Shown: positions 9,483-18,500 of the stretch, in pieces
Layout: every line of letters starts with the position of its first letter
How positions within the stretch are numbered: position 1 is the stretch's first letter
Source: Heliomarina sp018223035
GTDB lineage: Bacteria > Pseudomonadota > Alphaproteobacteria > Rhodobacterales > Rhodobacteraceae
Assembly (NCBI GenBank): GCA_018223035.1
Contig: JAAEZD010000008.1
Span: 1-64,000 of the forward strand
Direction of reading: 5' to 3'
Length of the DNA: 64,000 nt
Program-made: the position numbers and the translations under genes
The notes under the pieces: model-generated
Seen by the model: the letters and a program-made list of their open reading frames with translations, nothing else
Databases searched by the model: none
Told to the model about the DNA's origin: nothing

Positions 9483-9878
9483 ATGGCCAAAGCCATTCAC
9501 ACGATGATCCGCGTCTTGGACGAAGATCGCTCGGTCGCCTTTTACCGCGATGCTTTCGGGTTGACGCAGAGCGATCGTCTGGATTTCGACGATTTCACGC
9601 TGGTCTATCTCTGGAACGAAGAGGCGGGGCACGAGCTTGAGCTGACCATCAACAAATCCCGTACCGAGCCTTACGACCTTGGTGACGGATATGGCCACAT
9701 GGCATTCAGCGTCGATGATCTGGACGCCGAACACGCAAGGTTCGAGGCGGCGGGTTACGCCCCGCGCAAGATCGTCGAATTCGAGCGCGACGGTGTGCTG
9801 ATCGCGCGGTTCTTCTTTGTGGCCGACCCCGATGGCTATCAGATCGAAGTGCTTCAGCGCAGCGGGCGTTTCGCCTGA
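9483..9878 (+). CDS. Glyoxalase/VOC-superfamily protein (lactoylglutathione lyase-like)
   Basis: The 131-residue single-domain protein has the paired beta-alpha-beta-beta-beta modules of the VOC fold. It begins AIHTMIRVLDEDRSVAFYRDAFG, contains GYGHMAFSVDD near residue 62, and ends with FFVADPDGYQIEVLQ. The putative metal ligands are His7, Glu58-equivalent, His64 and Glu124, the pattern of glyoxalase I. AAGGAAAGG stands 8 bp upstream of the ATG. It may detoxify methylglyoxal. The stop abuts the converging P450 gene with no spacer. Confidence 0.8.
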   Translation: MAKAIHTMIRVLDEDRSVAFYRDAFGLTQSDRLDFDDFTLVYLWNEEAGHELELTINKSRTEPYDLGDGYGHMAFSVDDLDAEHARFEAAGYAPRKIVEFERDGVLIARFFFVADPDGYQIEVLQRSGRFA

Positions 9879-11075
9879 TCAGGTCATCACCATCAGCGCC
9901 GACAACCCGTGGAAATGGTAGCTGTCGGCGTAGATCGGTGGCTGCGCCAGCGACAAATCCGGGCAGCGCCGGAAAAGCGCCTGCAAGGCAATCTGCATTT
10001 CCAGCCGTGCCAGCGGCGCACCGACGCAGAAATGCGCACCGCCCCCGAAGGCGGAATGGGTGAGCGGTTTGCGCGCCGGATCGAACCGGTCCGGATCGGG
10101 CCAGACAGCCGGGTCACGATTGGCTGCCCCCAGCAAAAGCGCGACCTGATCGCCACGTTTGAAAGCATGTCCGAAAGCCTCGAAATCCTCGTAGGCATAG
10201 CGCTGGAACATATGCAGCGGCGGGTCATAGCGCAGGATCTCTTCGACCGTGCCCGCCACGGTTTCATCGGTCAGGCAATCCACTCCAAACCCATGCTCCA
10301 CCAGCGCCTTGATGCCGTTTCCAAGGCTGTGCACCGTCGCCTCGTGCCCGGCGTTCAGCAAGAGAACGCAGGTCGCGATCAACTCCTCCATGCGCAGCCG
10401 GTCGCCATCGGATTGCTGCACCGCGATCAACCGGGTGATCAGGTCATCGGGCGGCGACTCCTGCATTGTTTGACGGCGGTGTTCAATGAAATCGGTGAGA
10501 TAGGCGGTGAACTCCGCGCTCGCGCGGTTGGCCGCCTCGGCGGTGCCGGGGGGCGTTTCGGCCTGATACATCGCGACCATCGCATGCGACCACGCGAGCA
10601 GGTTGGGGCACATATCCCCGGGCACACCAAGCAGCCGCGCGATGGTGCGCAGCGGGATCTCGGTGCAATAGGTGGGGAGCAGATCGAAAGGCTCCGCCGG
10701 GAAACCATCGATCAGCTCATGACAGAGAGCTTCGATATCCCCGGCCAGCGCGGCAATGGCCCGCGAGGTAAAGGCGCGCAGCACCAGCCCGCGCAGCCTT
10801 GTGTGGCGCGGCGGTTCAATCTCCAGCATGGAATGCGCCTCGATCGCGTCAAAAGCGGCCAGCTCGGGGCGCGGCGGCTGCGCCATTTCGGTCGGCACCT
10901 CGCGACCCATCCGCTTGTCGCGCAGCAGTGAACTGACCGCTTCGTGTGAGAAGGCGGCGACCATCCCGTAATCGGACCAGCGGTGGAGATGCCCGTCCGT
11001 GCGCGCCGTGGCATAGAACGGATAGGGATTCTGGACGAACGCGGGATCACCCAGGGATTGGCGCAACTGCTTCAT
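9879..11075 (-). CDS. Cytochrome P450
   Basis: The 398-residue soluble bacterial P450 shows the I-helix oxygen-binding segment LLNAGHEATVHSLGN (the usual T is present), the K-helix EEILR (ExxR) and the heme-binding loop FGGGAHFCVGAPLARLE with the proximal cysteine. No ferredoxin or ferredoxin reductase is adjacent, though fpr lies 6 kb away. The substrate cannot be read from the sequence; related roseobacter enzymes of this class are uncharacterised. It is divergent from dctB and convergent with the glyoxalase gene. Confidence 0.92.
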   Translation of the reverse strand: MKQLRQSLGDPAFVQNPYPFYATARTDGHLHRWSDYGMVAAFSHEAVSSLLRDKRMGREVPTEMAQPPRPELAAFDAIEAHSMLEIEPPRHTRLRGLVLRAFTSRAIAALAGDIEALCHELIDGFPAEPFDLLPTYCTEIPLRTIARLLGVPGDMCPNLLAWSHAMVAMYQAETPPGTAEAANRASAEFTAYLTDFIEHRRQTMQESPPDDLITRLIAVQQSDGDRLRMEELIATCVLLLNAGHEATVHSLGNGIKALVEHGFGVDCLTDETVAGTVEEILRYDPPLHMFQRYAYEDFEAFGHAFKRGDQVALLLGAANRDPAVWPDPDRFDPARKPLTHSAFGGGAHFCVGAPLARLEMQIALQALFRRCPDLSLAQPPIYADSYHFHGLSALMVMT

Positions 11076-11137
11076 GCGGCAGAGCTTTGTCAGGCGCCAC
11101 TGGTCAATGCAAGCCCGCGCCTGATAGTCTGTGCCAG

Positions 11138-12883
11138 ATGAAAAGCTGGATGAAACCTTTCAACCTATTCGTGCCGGTCTTCCTGCTGGCCGTCGCCGCG
11201 CTGACCGGTGTGGTCTGGCGCTATGGCTACGATCAGGCACTCGACCAGCTTGCCCGACGCGCGGAATCCGATCTGGCGCTGGCGAGTGATCGTCTGGCGA
11301 CGCAATTGCAGACATATCAGGAACTTGCCGTGCTGATGGCCGACCATCCAGAGCTTGAGCGGCTTGATCTGCCGGAACGGGTGGGGGCCGCCAACGGGCT
11401 TTTGCGCGAGGTCGCCGACAAGACCGGCGCGATGGATATCATCTATGCGGATCGCGATGGCCGGGTCATTGCCAGCGCTGAAGTGGACAGTCCCGATGAC
11501 ATCAGCGGCACGCCCTACTTCCGGCGAGCGACGCAGGGTGCCCTTGGGCGCGGGCATGGGCAGGCGGGGGGAGAGCGTGCCTATTTCTTTGCCGCGCCCA
11601 TTTTCGCACCGGGAGGCGCGGTGCGCGGGGCATTGGTTTTCGTGGCCGATATCGAGCTGATCGAACAGGCATGGCGCGGCGACAACCCGGCGGTCCTTTT
11701 CACCGATGTCAGCGGCGATGTTTTTGTCACCAACCGCTCGGAACTACTTGGATGGGACCGTCCCGAAGGGGGCATCGGACTTGTGGCACCCGATGGTACG
11801 GCGGGCGCGTTTCGGACATGGACGTTTTCGGGCCACGAGATATGGGAGATGGGCTGGGGCCCGTATTTGCCTGCACGGGCGCTGCATCTGGCGCAGTCCA
11901 TGCCCACGGTGGGTCTGACCGGCGAGGTGCTTGTCGATATCGCCCCGGCGCGGCGGCTGGCAGGGTTGCAGGCCGCGGCGGTGGCGGCAATCTGCCTTGC
12001 CTTTGGCGCGACGCTTTTCGTGGCAACGATCCGGCGGCGCACATTGGCCGAGGCCAATGCCGTGCTCGAGGCCCGCGTGGCGCAACGCACCCGCGCGCTA
12101 TCGACCACCAACACCCGGTTGCGCCGCGAAATCGCCGAGCGGCAAGAGGCCGAGGCCGCGCTGACCCGCGCGCAGGCGGATCTCGTGCAGGCGGGCAAAC
12201 TCTCGGCACTGGGCCAGATGAGCGCGGGCATCAGCCATGAGCTGAACCAACCGCTCATGGCAATCCGTTCCTTTGCCGAGAACGGGGCGCAATATCTTGA
12301 GCGTGGCCGTGGTGACGTGGCCGCCGCGAACCTTGGCCGGATCTCCGAACTGGCGCGGCGCATGGGCCGGATCATCCAGAACCTGCGCACCTTCTCGCGG
12401 CAGGAAAGCGAAACACCGCGCCGGGTCGACGTGGTGGCGGCTTTCGACAGCGTGCTGGAAATGGTCTCGGCGCGGCTGGAACAGGAAGCCGTCACACTAC
12501 ACTACGACCGTCCCTCGGGCCCGGTCTGGGCGCGGGGCGGCGAGGTGCGTCTGGGGCAGGTGTTCCTCAACCTCGTGACCAACGCAATCGACGCGATGCA
12601 GAACCAGAGCGAGAAGAGCCTCACTGTCGCGATAGATCAGGGGCCGCCGTTGACCGTGCTGCTGCGCGACACCGGCCCCGGAATCGACGATCCGGAAAAG
12701 ATATTCGACCCGTTTTACACGACGAAAGCCGTGGGTCTTTCCGAGGGCATGGGTCTGGGGCTTTCGATCTCATACGGTCTCGTGCAGAGTTTCGGCGGCG
12801 ATATCCGTGGCCGCAACAGCGAGGCTGGCGGCGCGGAATTCACCGTGCATCTTGAACCCTGGCAAGAGGAACAGGCCGCATGA
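11138..12883 (+). CDS. dctB: C4-dicarboxylate sensor histidine kinase DctB
   Basis: The 581-residue kinase has an N-terminal membrane helix (~6-25), a periplasmic double-PDC-like sensor domain (~30-280) with the motif DIIYADRDGRVIAS, a second helix (~290-310) and a coiled-coil linker. The HisKA domain (SALGQMSAGISHELNQPL) carries phospho-acceptor His367, and a HATPase domain follows with N, G1 (DTGPGI) and G2 (GMGLGLSI) boxes. I start it at ATG 11138; an upstream in-frame extension overlaps the P450 promoter region and is not protein-like. It is coupled to dctD by an ATGA overlap and senses dicarboxylates for the dctPQM transporter downstream. Confidence 0.9.
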   Translation: MKSWMKPFNLFVPVFLLAVAALTGVVWRYGYDQALDQLARRAESDLALASDRLATQLQTYQELAVLMADHPELERLDLPERVGAANGLLREVADKTGAMDIIYADRDGRVIASAEVDSPDDISGTPYFRRATQGALGRGHGQAGGERAYFFAAPIFAPGGAVRGALVFVADIELIEQAWRGDNPAVLFTDVSGDVFVTNRSELLGWDRPEGGIGLVAPDGTAGAFRTWTFSGHEIWEMGWGPYLPARALHLAQSMPTVGLTGEVLVDIAPARRLAGLQAAAVAAICLAFGATLFVATIRRRTLAEANAVLEARVAQRTRALSTTNTRLRREIAERQEAEAALTRAQADLVQAGKLSALGQMSAGISHELNQPLMAIRSFAENGAQYLERGRGDVAAANLGRISELARRMGRIIQNLRTFSRQESETPRRVDVVAAFDSVLEMVSARLEQEAVTLHYDRPSGPVWARGGEVRLGQVFLNLVTNAIDAMQNQSEKSLTVAIDQGPPLTVLLRDTGPGIDDPEKIFDPFYTTKAVGLSEGMGLGLSISYGLVQSFGGDIRGRNSEAGGAEFTVHLEPWQEEQAA

Positions 12884-14097
12884 GCGATATGGTGCTTCTG
12901 GTCGAAGACGACAGCGCCGTGCGCGAGGCGCTGGCGCAGACGCTGGATCTCGCCACCCTGACACCCATCGTCGCCGGGTCATTCGTCGCGGCCAAGGATC
13001 ACATCACCCGCGATTTTCCGGGCGTGATCCTTTCGGATATCCGCATGCCCGGGCGCGACGGGTTTCACCTTTTGGGCCATGCCCGCGCGGTGGATGAGGA
13101 CCTGCCCGTGGTGCTTTTGACCGGCGAGGCGGATATCCCGATGGCGGTCGCCGCGATGGAGCAGGGGGCCTTTGATTTCCTTGAAAAGCCCTGCGCGCCC
13201 GCCGATCTGGTCGAGGTGATGAACCGGGCGCTGGCAGTGCGACGCAAAGTGCTCGAGGCGCGGGCCGAACAGGCGATGAGCGAGGCGGGCGACCCTGCGG
13301 CGCGGCTGATATTCGGAGTCTCGGCGCTGGCCGAAGGGCTGCGGGCGCGGGTGCGTCGCGTGGCACAGACCGACAGCGAGGTGCTGGTCAGCGGCCCTCC
13401 GGGCAGCGGCATCTCGAAGATCGCCGAAGTGATCCATATGTGCTCGCCACGGGCTCAGGCGCCTTTCGAGAAACGCGCCGCCGACGGGCTGGACCGCTCC
13501 GGGCTGCACGAGGCGCTCGAGGCAAGCCGGGGCGGGGCGCTGTTTCTGGACGAGATCACACGCCTCCCGGCGGACACGCAGATCGCGCTGATCGAAGCAT
13601 TGGAGCAACGCCACGCCACCCGCGTCATGGCGGGCAGCACTGTCGAGCCGGATGAGACGACGCTGAACACTGACCTGTTCTACCGTTTGGACGTGAGCCG
13701 GGTGCGTATCCCGTCGCTTGCCGAGCGGCCCGACGACATCCCGGTGCTGTTCCGCCGCTACGTGGCGCAGGCGGCCGAGCAATCCGGGGTCCGCCCGCCC
13801 GAGATATCGCCTGAACACCTCGCCTCGCTCATGGCGCAGGACTGGCCGGGCAATGCGCGTTCCCTGATGAGCGCCGCGATGCGCTTCGTGCTGGGCATGC
13901 CCGAGGAGGTTAGCGAGGCCGCCGGCCTTGGCCTTGTCGAGCAGATGGCGCGGGTCGAGCGCGCCCTGCTAGTCGCGGCGCTCGGGCGGCAGAACGGCCA
14001 TGCCTCGGAAGCAGCTAAGGCGCTGAAACTGCCGCGAAAGACCTTTTACGACAAATTGACGAAATACGGGATTCGCCCGGAAGACTTCCGCCGATAG
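12880..14097 (+). CDS. dctD: DctD-family response regulator lacking the sigma-54 contact loop and the Walker A lysine
   Basis: The 405-residue protein has a receiver domain (phospho-acceptor Asp53 in LSDIRMPG, Lys103), a shortened AAA+ domain and a C-terminal Fis-type helix-turn-helix (EAAKALKLPRKTFYDKLTKYG). In the AAA+ domain the Walker A segment reads GPPGSGIS (172-179), with Ile178 where Lys is expected. The stretch that should carry GAFTGA is deleted, so SPRAQAPFEKRAAD leads almost directly to Walker B (GGALFLDEI, 218-226). Such changes would prevent sigma-54 remodelling, so it probably works as an ordinary DNA-binding regulator. It overlaps dctB by 4 bp. Confidence 0.88.
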   Translation: MSDMVLLVEDDSAVREALAQTLDLATLTPIVAGSFVAAKDHITRDFPGVILSDIRMPGRDGFHLLGHARAVDEDLPVVLLTGEADIPMAVAAMEQGAFDFLEKPCAPADLVEVMNRALAVRRKVLEARAEQAMSEAGDPAARLIFGVSALAEGLRARVRRVAQTDSEVLVSGPPGSGISKIAEVIHMCSPRAQAPFEKRAADGLDRSGLHEALEASRGGALFLDEITRLPADTQIALIEALEQRHATRVMAGSTVEPDETTLNTDLFYRLDVSRVRIPSLAERPDDIPVLFRRYVAQAAEQSGVRPPEISPEHLASLMAQDWPGNARSLMSAAMRFVLGMPEEVSEAAGLGLVEQMARVERALLVAALGRQNGHASEAAKALKLPRKTFYDKLTKYGIRPEDFRR

Positions 14098-14109
14098 GGG
14101 GGGGTGAAA

Positions 14110-14127
14110 TGTGCGGAATTCCGCACA
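14110..14127. promoter_or_regulatory. Candidate DctD operator 1 (18-bp perfect palindrome)
   Basis: TGTGCGGAATTCCGCACA is a perfect 18-bp inverted repeat just after the dctD stop and 229 bp before dctP. It resembles known DctD-type sites with TGTGCG/CGCACA half-sites. A second, imperfect copy lies 33 bp downstream. Confidence 0.65.
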
Positions 14128-14142
14128 GTGTGCCGCCGGGCT

Positions 14143-14160
14143 TGTGTGGATTTTCGCACT
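14143..14160. promoter_or_regulatory. Candidate DctD operator 2 (imperfect copy)
   Basis: TGTGTGGATTTTCGCACT matches operator 1 at 14 of 18 positions and is spaced 33 bp centre to centre, three helical turns, so two dimers would bind the same DNA face. No sigma-54 -24/-12 element was found between here and dctP. Confidence 0.6.
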
Positions 14161-14355
14161 CGGGGCGTGAAGCAATAGGCGATTTTCGTGCCAAGCGTTC
14201 CGTAACACGATGAAAAAATTAAAAATTTTTTCCTCCGCGCCATCGCCGCGCTGTGTTCTTGAGCGGTTGATGCTGATTCTGTTCACTGACCTCAGCGCAT
14301 CGAATCACGATGCCACCGGAGCAATCCGGAAGACATAGCTCGGGAGGAGTATCCA

Positions 14356-15357
14356 ATGAAGTTTGCAACCGCTGCTGTGGCGGCCCTGACGCTGAGCGTT
14401 TCGGCAACCGCCGGTTTCGCGCAATGTGATGACGGCGAGATCGTCGTCAAGTTCGCGCATGTCACCAACACCGACCGTCACCCCAAGGGGATCGCGGCTT
14501 CGCTGTTCCAGGAACGCGTGAACGAAGAGATGAACGGCAAAGCCTGTGTCGAGGTCTACCCGAACTCGACACTCTACAACGATGACCAGGTTCTTGAAGC
14601 GATGCTTCAGGGCGACGTACAGATGGCCGCGCCCAGTCTTTCGAAATTCGAAACCTTCACAAAGCAGTTCCGCATTTTCGACCTGCCTTTCATGTTCAAG
14701 AACATTGAAGCGGTCGATGCCTTCCAGGCCTCCGAAACCGGTCAGGCGATGAAGGAATCCATGGCGCGCCGTGGCCTTCTGGGACTGGAATTCTGGCACA
14801 ACGGCATGAAGCAGTTCTCGGCCAAGAAACCGCTGCTTGAACCGGGCGATGCGGCCGGGCTCAAGTTCCGCGTCCAGCCGAGCGACGTGCTGGTCGCTCA
14901 GATGGAAGCGCTGGATGCCAGCCCGCAGCCGATGGCATTTTCCGAGGTTTACGGCGCACTGCAGACCGGCGTTGTCGACGGGCAGGAGAACACATGGTCG
15001 AACATCTACGGCCAGAAGTTCTTTGAAGTTCAGGACGGTGTGACCGAAACCAACCACGGTGTTCTCGACTATCTCGTCGTGACCAGCGTCGACTGGTGGG
15101 AATCGCTGGACGCGGATGTGCGCGACCAGATGCAGACCATCCTGCGCGAAGTGACCGAGACCCGCAACGGCGAGTCCTTCAAGGTCAACGAGGAAGCCAA
15201 GGCGGCGATCATCGAAGCGGGCGGTGTCGTGCGTGAGCTGACCCCCGAGCAGCGCGCCGACTGGGTGAACGCGATGAAGCCCGTCTGGGAAAAGTTCGAA
15301 GGCGACGTGGGCGAAGACAATATCGCCGCCGCGCAATCCATCAACGAGTCGATGTAA
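14356..15357 (+). CDS. dctP: TRAP transporter C4-dicarboxylate substrate-binding protein DctP
   Basis: The 333-residue periplasmic protein begins with a Sec signal peptide (MKFATAAVAALTLSVSATAGFAQ, cut after AFAQ-like residues ~22). The DctP fold follows, with FAHVTNTDRHPKG near residue 33, the conserved binding arginine region GLKFRVQPSDVL near 172 and QPMAFSEVYGALQTGVVDGQEN near 194. GGGAGGAG lies 8 bp before the ATG. The 258-bp upstream region carries two palindromes likely bound by DctD. It delivers dicarboxylates such as succinate, malate or fumarate to DctQM. Confidence 0.93.
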   Translation: MKFATAAVAALTLSVSATAGFAQCDDGEIVVKFAHVTNTDRHPKGIAASLFQERVNEEMNGKACVEVYPNSTLYNDDQVLEAMLQGDVQMAAPSLSKFETFTKQFRIFDLPFMFKNIEAVDAFQASETGQAMKESMARRGLLGLEFWHNGMKQFSAKKPLLEPGDAAGLKFRVQPSDVLVAQMEALDASPQPMAFSEVYGALQTGVVDGQENTWSNIYGQKFFEVQDGVTETNHGVLDYLVVTSVDWWESLDADVRDQMQTILREVTETRNGESFKVNEEAKAAIIEAGGVVRELTPEQRADWVNAMKPVWEKFEGDVGEDNIAAAQSINESM

Positions 15358-15450
15358 TCGGCCACAGCGCCAGCCGGTCCCGGCTGGCGCCACCTGTCCG
15401 GCGCGCCTCTGTCGCGCCGGATTTATCTCTTGCAATCCGGGGGACGCGCG

Positions 15451-16137
15451 ATGGCTGGTCATGCGCCGTATCGGCCGCAATCGGCGGTTGGACGTTTCAT
15501 AAATTCACTCGAAGAGACAGCCATTGCGGTCATCCTTGGCCTCATGACGCTGGTTACCTTTATCAATGTCCTGCTGAGATACGTATTCAACGCCTCGCTC
15601 ATCTGGGGGCTCGAAGTCGTTCTGATCCTGTTCGCGTGGCTGGTGCTGCTGGGCATCTCCTACGGGTTCAAGATCGGCTCGCACCTGGGTGTCGACGCGG
15701 TGATCAACCTGTTCGAAAGCCCGGGAAAACGGGTGCTTGCCATCATTTCGGCGCTGATCTGTCTGGCCTATGCAGCGCTTTTGGTGAAGGGCGCATGGGA
15801 TTACTGGGCGCCATTCGCGGCGCTTCAGCCGACCGAGGGCCGCTGGTTCCCCATGGGCTTTACCGAGGGCGTGCGGGACCGGGCCTTTTACGTGACCGAC
15901 CAAGTGCCGATGCTGGGCATCTTCCGCTGGCTCGAAGAGGCGATAAACTATGGCGAGGAATATGAAAAGCTTCCCCGTGTGGTGCCTTACGCGATCCTGC
16001 CCTTTGCCACTGCGCTGATCCTGCTGCGCGTGGTGCAGGCCTTTATCGCCGTCATCAAGGGCGAGCGGATCAGCCTGATCGTCAGCCACGAAGCCGAAGA
16101 CGCGGTCGCCGATGTCGCCGCCGCCCGTCAGGAGTAA
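15451..16137 (+). CDS. dctQ: TRAP transporter small membrane subunit DctQ
   Basis: The 228-residue protein has four membrane helices, near residues 18-38, 45-65, 88-108 and 175-195, with the family motif LEVVLILFAWLVLLGISYG. The loop between helices 3 and 4 is longer than usual (~65 residues, including EYEKLPRV). ATG 15451 is chosen because GGGGGA lies upstream; an in-frame TTG at 15430 is less likely. It lies 93 bp after dctP and 6 bp before dctM, in one operon. Confidence 0.9.
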   Translation: MAGHAPYRPQSAVGRFINSLEETAIAVILGLMTLVTFINVLLRYVFNASLIWGLEVVLILFAWLVLLGISYGFKIGSHLGVDAVINLFESPGKRVLAIISALICLAYAALLVKGAWDYWAPFAALQPTEGRWFPMGFTEGVRDRAFYVTDQVPMLGIFRWLEEAINYGEEYEKLPRVVPYAILPFATALILLRVVQAFIAVIKGERISLIVSHEAEDAVADVAAARQE

Positions 16138-16143
16138 TCTCAC

Positions 16144-17574
16144 ATGGAAGTCGTTCTCCTTTTTGTCCTGATCGTCGGCCTGTTGCTGGTGGGCGTGCCG
16201 ATCGCGGTTTCGCTCGGGTTCAGCTCGATCCTGTTCCTCCTGATGTTCTCGGATACCTCGCTGGCCTCGATTGCCCAGTCGCTCTATCAGGCGATGGCGG
16301 GGCACTATACGCTGCTGGCGATCCCCTTTTTCATCCTCGCGTCGTCTTTCATGTCGACCGGTGGCGTGGCGAAACGGATCATCCGCTTTTCCATCGCCTG
16401 CGTCGGGCATCTACGCGGCGGGCTGGCGATCTCGGGGGTTTTCGCCTGCATGATCTTTGCCGCGCTGTCGGGGTCGTCCCCGGCGACCGTGGTGGCCATC
16501 GGGACAATCGTCATCGCGGCGATGAAGCAGGCGGGCTATACCAAGGAATTCGCAGCCGGTGTGATCTGTAACGCGGGCACGCTGGGCATCCTGATCCCGC
16601 CGTCCATCGTAATGGTGGTATATGCCTCGGCAACCGATGTCTCGGTCGGTCGGATGTTCCTTGCGGGCGTCATTCCGGGGCTCATGGCCGGTGTGATGCT
16701 GATGGTGACGATCTATATCATGGCGGTCATCCGTGGCATGCCCAAGGGCGAATGGCAGGGCTGGGGCGAAATCGGTGCCAGTTTCCGCGACGCCTTCTGG
16801 GGGCTGATGCTGATCGTGATCATCATGGTCGGGATCTACGGTATCCCCGGTGTGACCGCGGCGCTGTTCACGCCGACCGAAGCCGCCGCCGTCGCCTCGG
16901 TTTATGCGGCCATCGTGGCGCTCTTTGTCTATCGTGACATGGGGCCGCTCAAGGCGCGCGAGGCACAGAGCCTGTCGGCCGCTGCCGTGGCGGGTGCGCC
17001 GCCGCGTCCGCTGACCCTGCTGGACAAGCCCTGGGCCATCGTCACGGCGTTCTTTCACAGCGACACCCGCGACACGCTGCTTGATGCCGGCAAGCTGACG
17101 ATCATGCTGATGTTCATCATCGCCAACGCGCTGATCCTAAAGCATGTTCTGACCGACGAGCAGATCCCGCAGCAGATCGCCGGGGCGATGCTGAGCGCGG
17201 GGTTCGGGCCGATCATGTTCCTGATCGTGGTGAACATCATCCTGCTGATCGGCGGTCAATTCATGGAGCCCTCGGGCCTTATCGTGATCGTCGCGCCGCT
17301 GGTCTTCCCGATTGCCATCGAGCTGGGGATCGACCCGATCCACCTTGGCATCATCATGGTGGTGAACATGGAAATCGGGATGATCACGCCGCCTGTGGGG
17401 CTTAACCTCTTTGTCACCTCGGGCGTGGCGGGAATGCCGATGATGGCCGTGGTGCGGGCGGCGCTGCCCTTCCTCGCCGTGCTCTTCGTGTTCCTGATCC
17501 TCGTCACCTATGTTCCGTGGCTGTCGACCTACCTGCCGACAAGTCTGATGGGACCAGAGATCATCACGAAATAG
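16144..17574 (+). CDS. dctM: TRAP transporter large membrane subunit DctM
   Basis: The 476-residue sodium-coupled permease has about 12 hydrophobic segments and family motifs AALSGSSPATVVAIGTIV (~101-118), GILIPPSIVMVVY (~149-161), PTEAAAVASVYA (~242-253) and MVVNMEIGMITPPVGLNLFV (~400-419). A hydrophilic loop near residues 265-305 (GPLKAREAQSLSAAAVAGAP) is longer than in the E. coli-type proteins. It completes the DctPQM transporter and is followed by a terminator. Confidence 0.93.
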   Translation: MEVVLLFVLIVGLLLVGVPIAVSLGFSSILFLLMFSDTSLASIAQSLYQAMAGHYTLLAIPFFILASSFMSTGGVAKRIIRFSIACVGHLRGGLAISGVFACMIFAALSGSSPATVVAIGTIVIAAMKQAGYTKEFAAGVICNAGTLGILIPPSIVMVVYASATDVSVGRMFLAGVIPGLMAGVMLMVTIYIMAVIRGMPKGEWQGWGEIGASFRDAFWGLMLIVIIMVGIYGIPGVTAALFTPTEAAAVASVYAAIVALFVYRDMGPLKAREAQSLSAAAVAGAPPRPLTLLDKPWAIVTAFFHSDTRDTLLDAGKLTIMLMFIIANALILKHVLTDEQIPQQIAGAMLSAGFGPIMFLIVVNIILLIGGQFMEPSGLIVIVAPLVFPIAIELGIDPIHLGIIMVVNMEIGMITPPVGLNLFVTSGVAGMPMMAVVRAALPFLAVLFVFLILVTYVPWLSTYLPTSLMGPEIITK

Positions 17575-17618
17575 GGTTAGCGGGTGGTAAACCCGTCGCC
17601 CTGATCGGCCAAGCAATG

Positions 17619-17651
17619 CGGATCACCGGAGATAATCCGGTGATCCGTTTT
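17619..17651 (+). terminator. Rho-independent terminator after dctM
   Basis: A perfect 12-bp stem CGGATCACCGGA / TCCGGTGATCCG with loop GATAA is followed by TTTT. It lies just before the stop of the converging tpiA gene. Confidence 0.85.
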
Positions 17652-17655
17652 CGTT

Positions 17656-18408
17656 TCAGCTGCTTGCGGATAGCGCGGCCACGATGGGTCCGAAATCGGC
17701 GGCCTTGAGGCTGGCACCGCCCACAAGCGCGCCGTCCACGTTGGAGACGCCAAAAATCTCGGCGGCATTACCCGCCTTCACCGAGCCGCCATAAAGCAGG
17801 CGGACCGAGCGTGCGACACCGGCGCCAAAGCGGCGTTCCAGCCGGGAGCGCATGTAGTCATGCACCTCGCCGATCTGGTCGAGCGTCGGGACCTTGCCGG
17901 TGCCGATGGCCCAGATCGGTTCATAGGCGACGACGAGGTTCTGTCCGGTCACCGTATCCGGGATTGAGCCCGAAAGCTGGCCTGCGATGATGTCGAGCGT
18001 ATTGGACGCCTCGCGCTCCTTGAGGCTTTCGCCGACGCAGACGATGGCGGTCAGACCGGCCTCGATAGCGGCAAGGGTCTTGGCGCGTACGGTCTCGTCA
18101 CGCTCGCCATGATCGACGCGGCGTTCGGAATGGCCGGTAATGACATGAGATGCACCGGCATCGCGCAACATGACCGCGCTGATGTCGCCGGTATGCGCGC
18201 CGCTGGTTTCGGCATGGCAATCCTGCCCGCCGATGGCGAGGTTGGTGTCCTTTGCGGCCTCGGCCATGCGCTGGATCAGCGTCGCGGGCGGGCAGATCAG
18301 CATGTCGCAGCCCGCTTCGGCATGTTCCTTGATCAGGGTGTCGATTTCCGCAAGCGACTCCGAGGTGCCGTTCATCTTCCAGTTGCCTGCCGCCAGTTTC
18401 CGTCGCAT
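17656..18408 (-). CDS. tpiA: Triosephosphate isomerase
   Basis: The 250-residue glycolytic enzyme interconverts dihydroxyacetone phosphate and glyceraldehyde-3-phosphate. It begins RRKLAAGNWKMNG (catalytic Asn/Lys), has ITGHSERR (catalytic His) near residue 91, AYEPIWAIGTGK (catalytic Glu) near residue 162, the flexible loop 6 within this motif and LLYGGSVKAGNAAEI near residue 206. The ATG at 18408 gives the standard family N-terminus; the longer in-frame ORF is discarded. It is divergent from the oxygenase gene. Confidence 0.95.
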   Translation of the reverse strand: MRRKLAAGNWKMNGTSESLAEIDTLIKEHAEAGCDMLICPPATLIQRMAEAAKDTNLAIGGQDCHAETSGAHTGDISAVMLRDAGASHVITGHSERRVDHGERDETVRAKTLAAIEAGLTAIVCVGESLKEREASNTLDIIAGQLSGSIPDTVTGQNLVVAYEPIWAIGTGKVPTLDQIGEVHDYMRSRLERRFGAGVARSVRLLYGGSVKAGNAAEIFGVSNVDGALVGGASLKAADFGPIVAALSASS

Positions 18409-18500
18409 CGTTTTTCTACCCTGTTCCTGAAGTCTCGCTGCTACCATCGGCGGTTTGGCGGGACAAATGCAAGCAGGTCCAACCAGAGGGAGGCGCTGCC

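Noticed and set aside
11581..12495. 304-codon minus-strand ORF inside dctB
   Set aside because: Serine/arginine-rich shadow of the kinase gene.
14213..14231. AT palindrome after dctD as a terminator
   Set aside because: The arms are only A and T and lie within the dctP promoter region; more likely promoter-region AT tract than a terminator.
14305..15480. 391-codon minus-strand ORF over dctP
   Set aside because: dctP has a signal peptide, Shine-Dalgarno and family motifs; the opposite frame has none.
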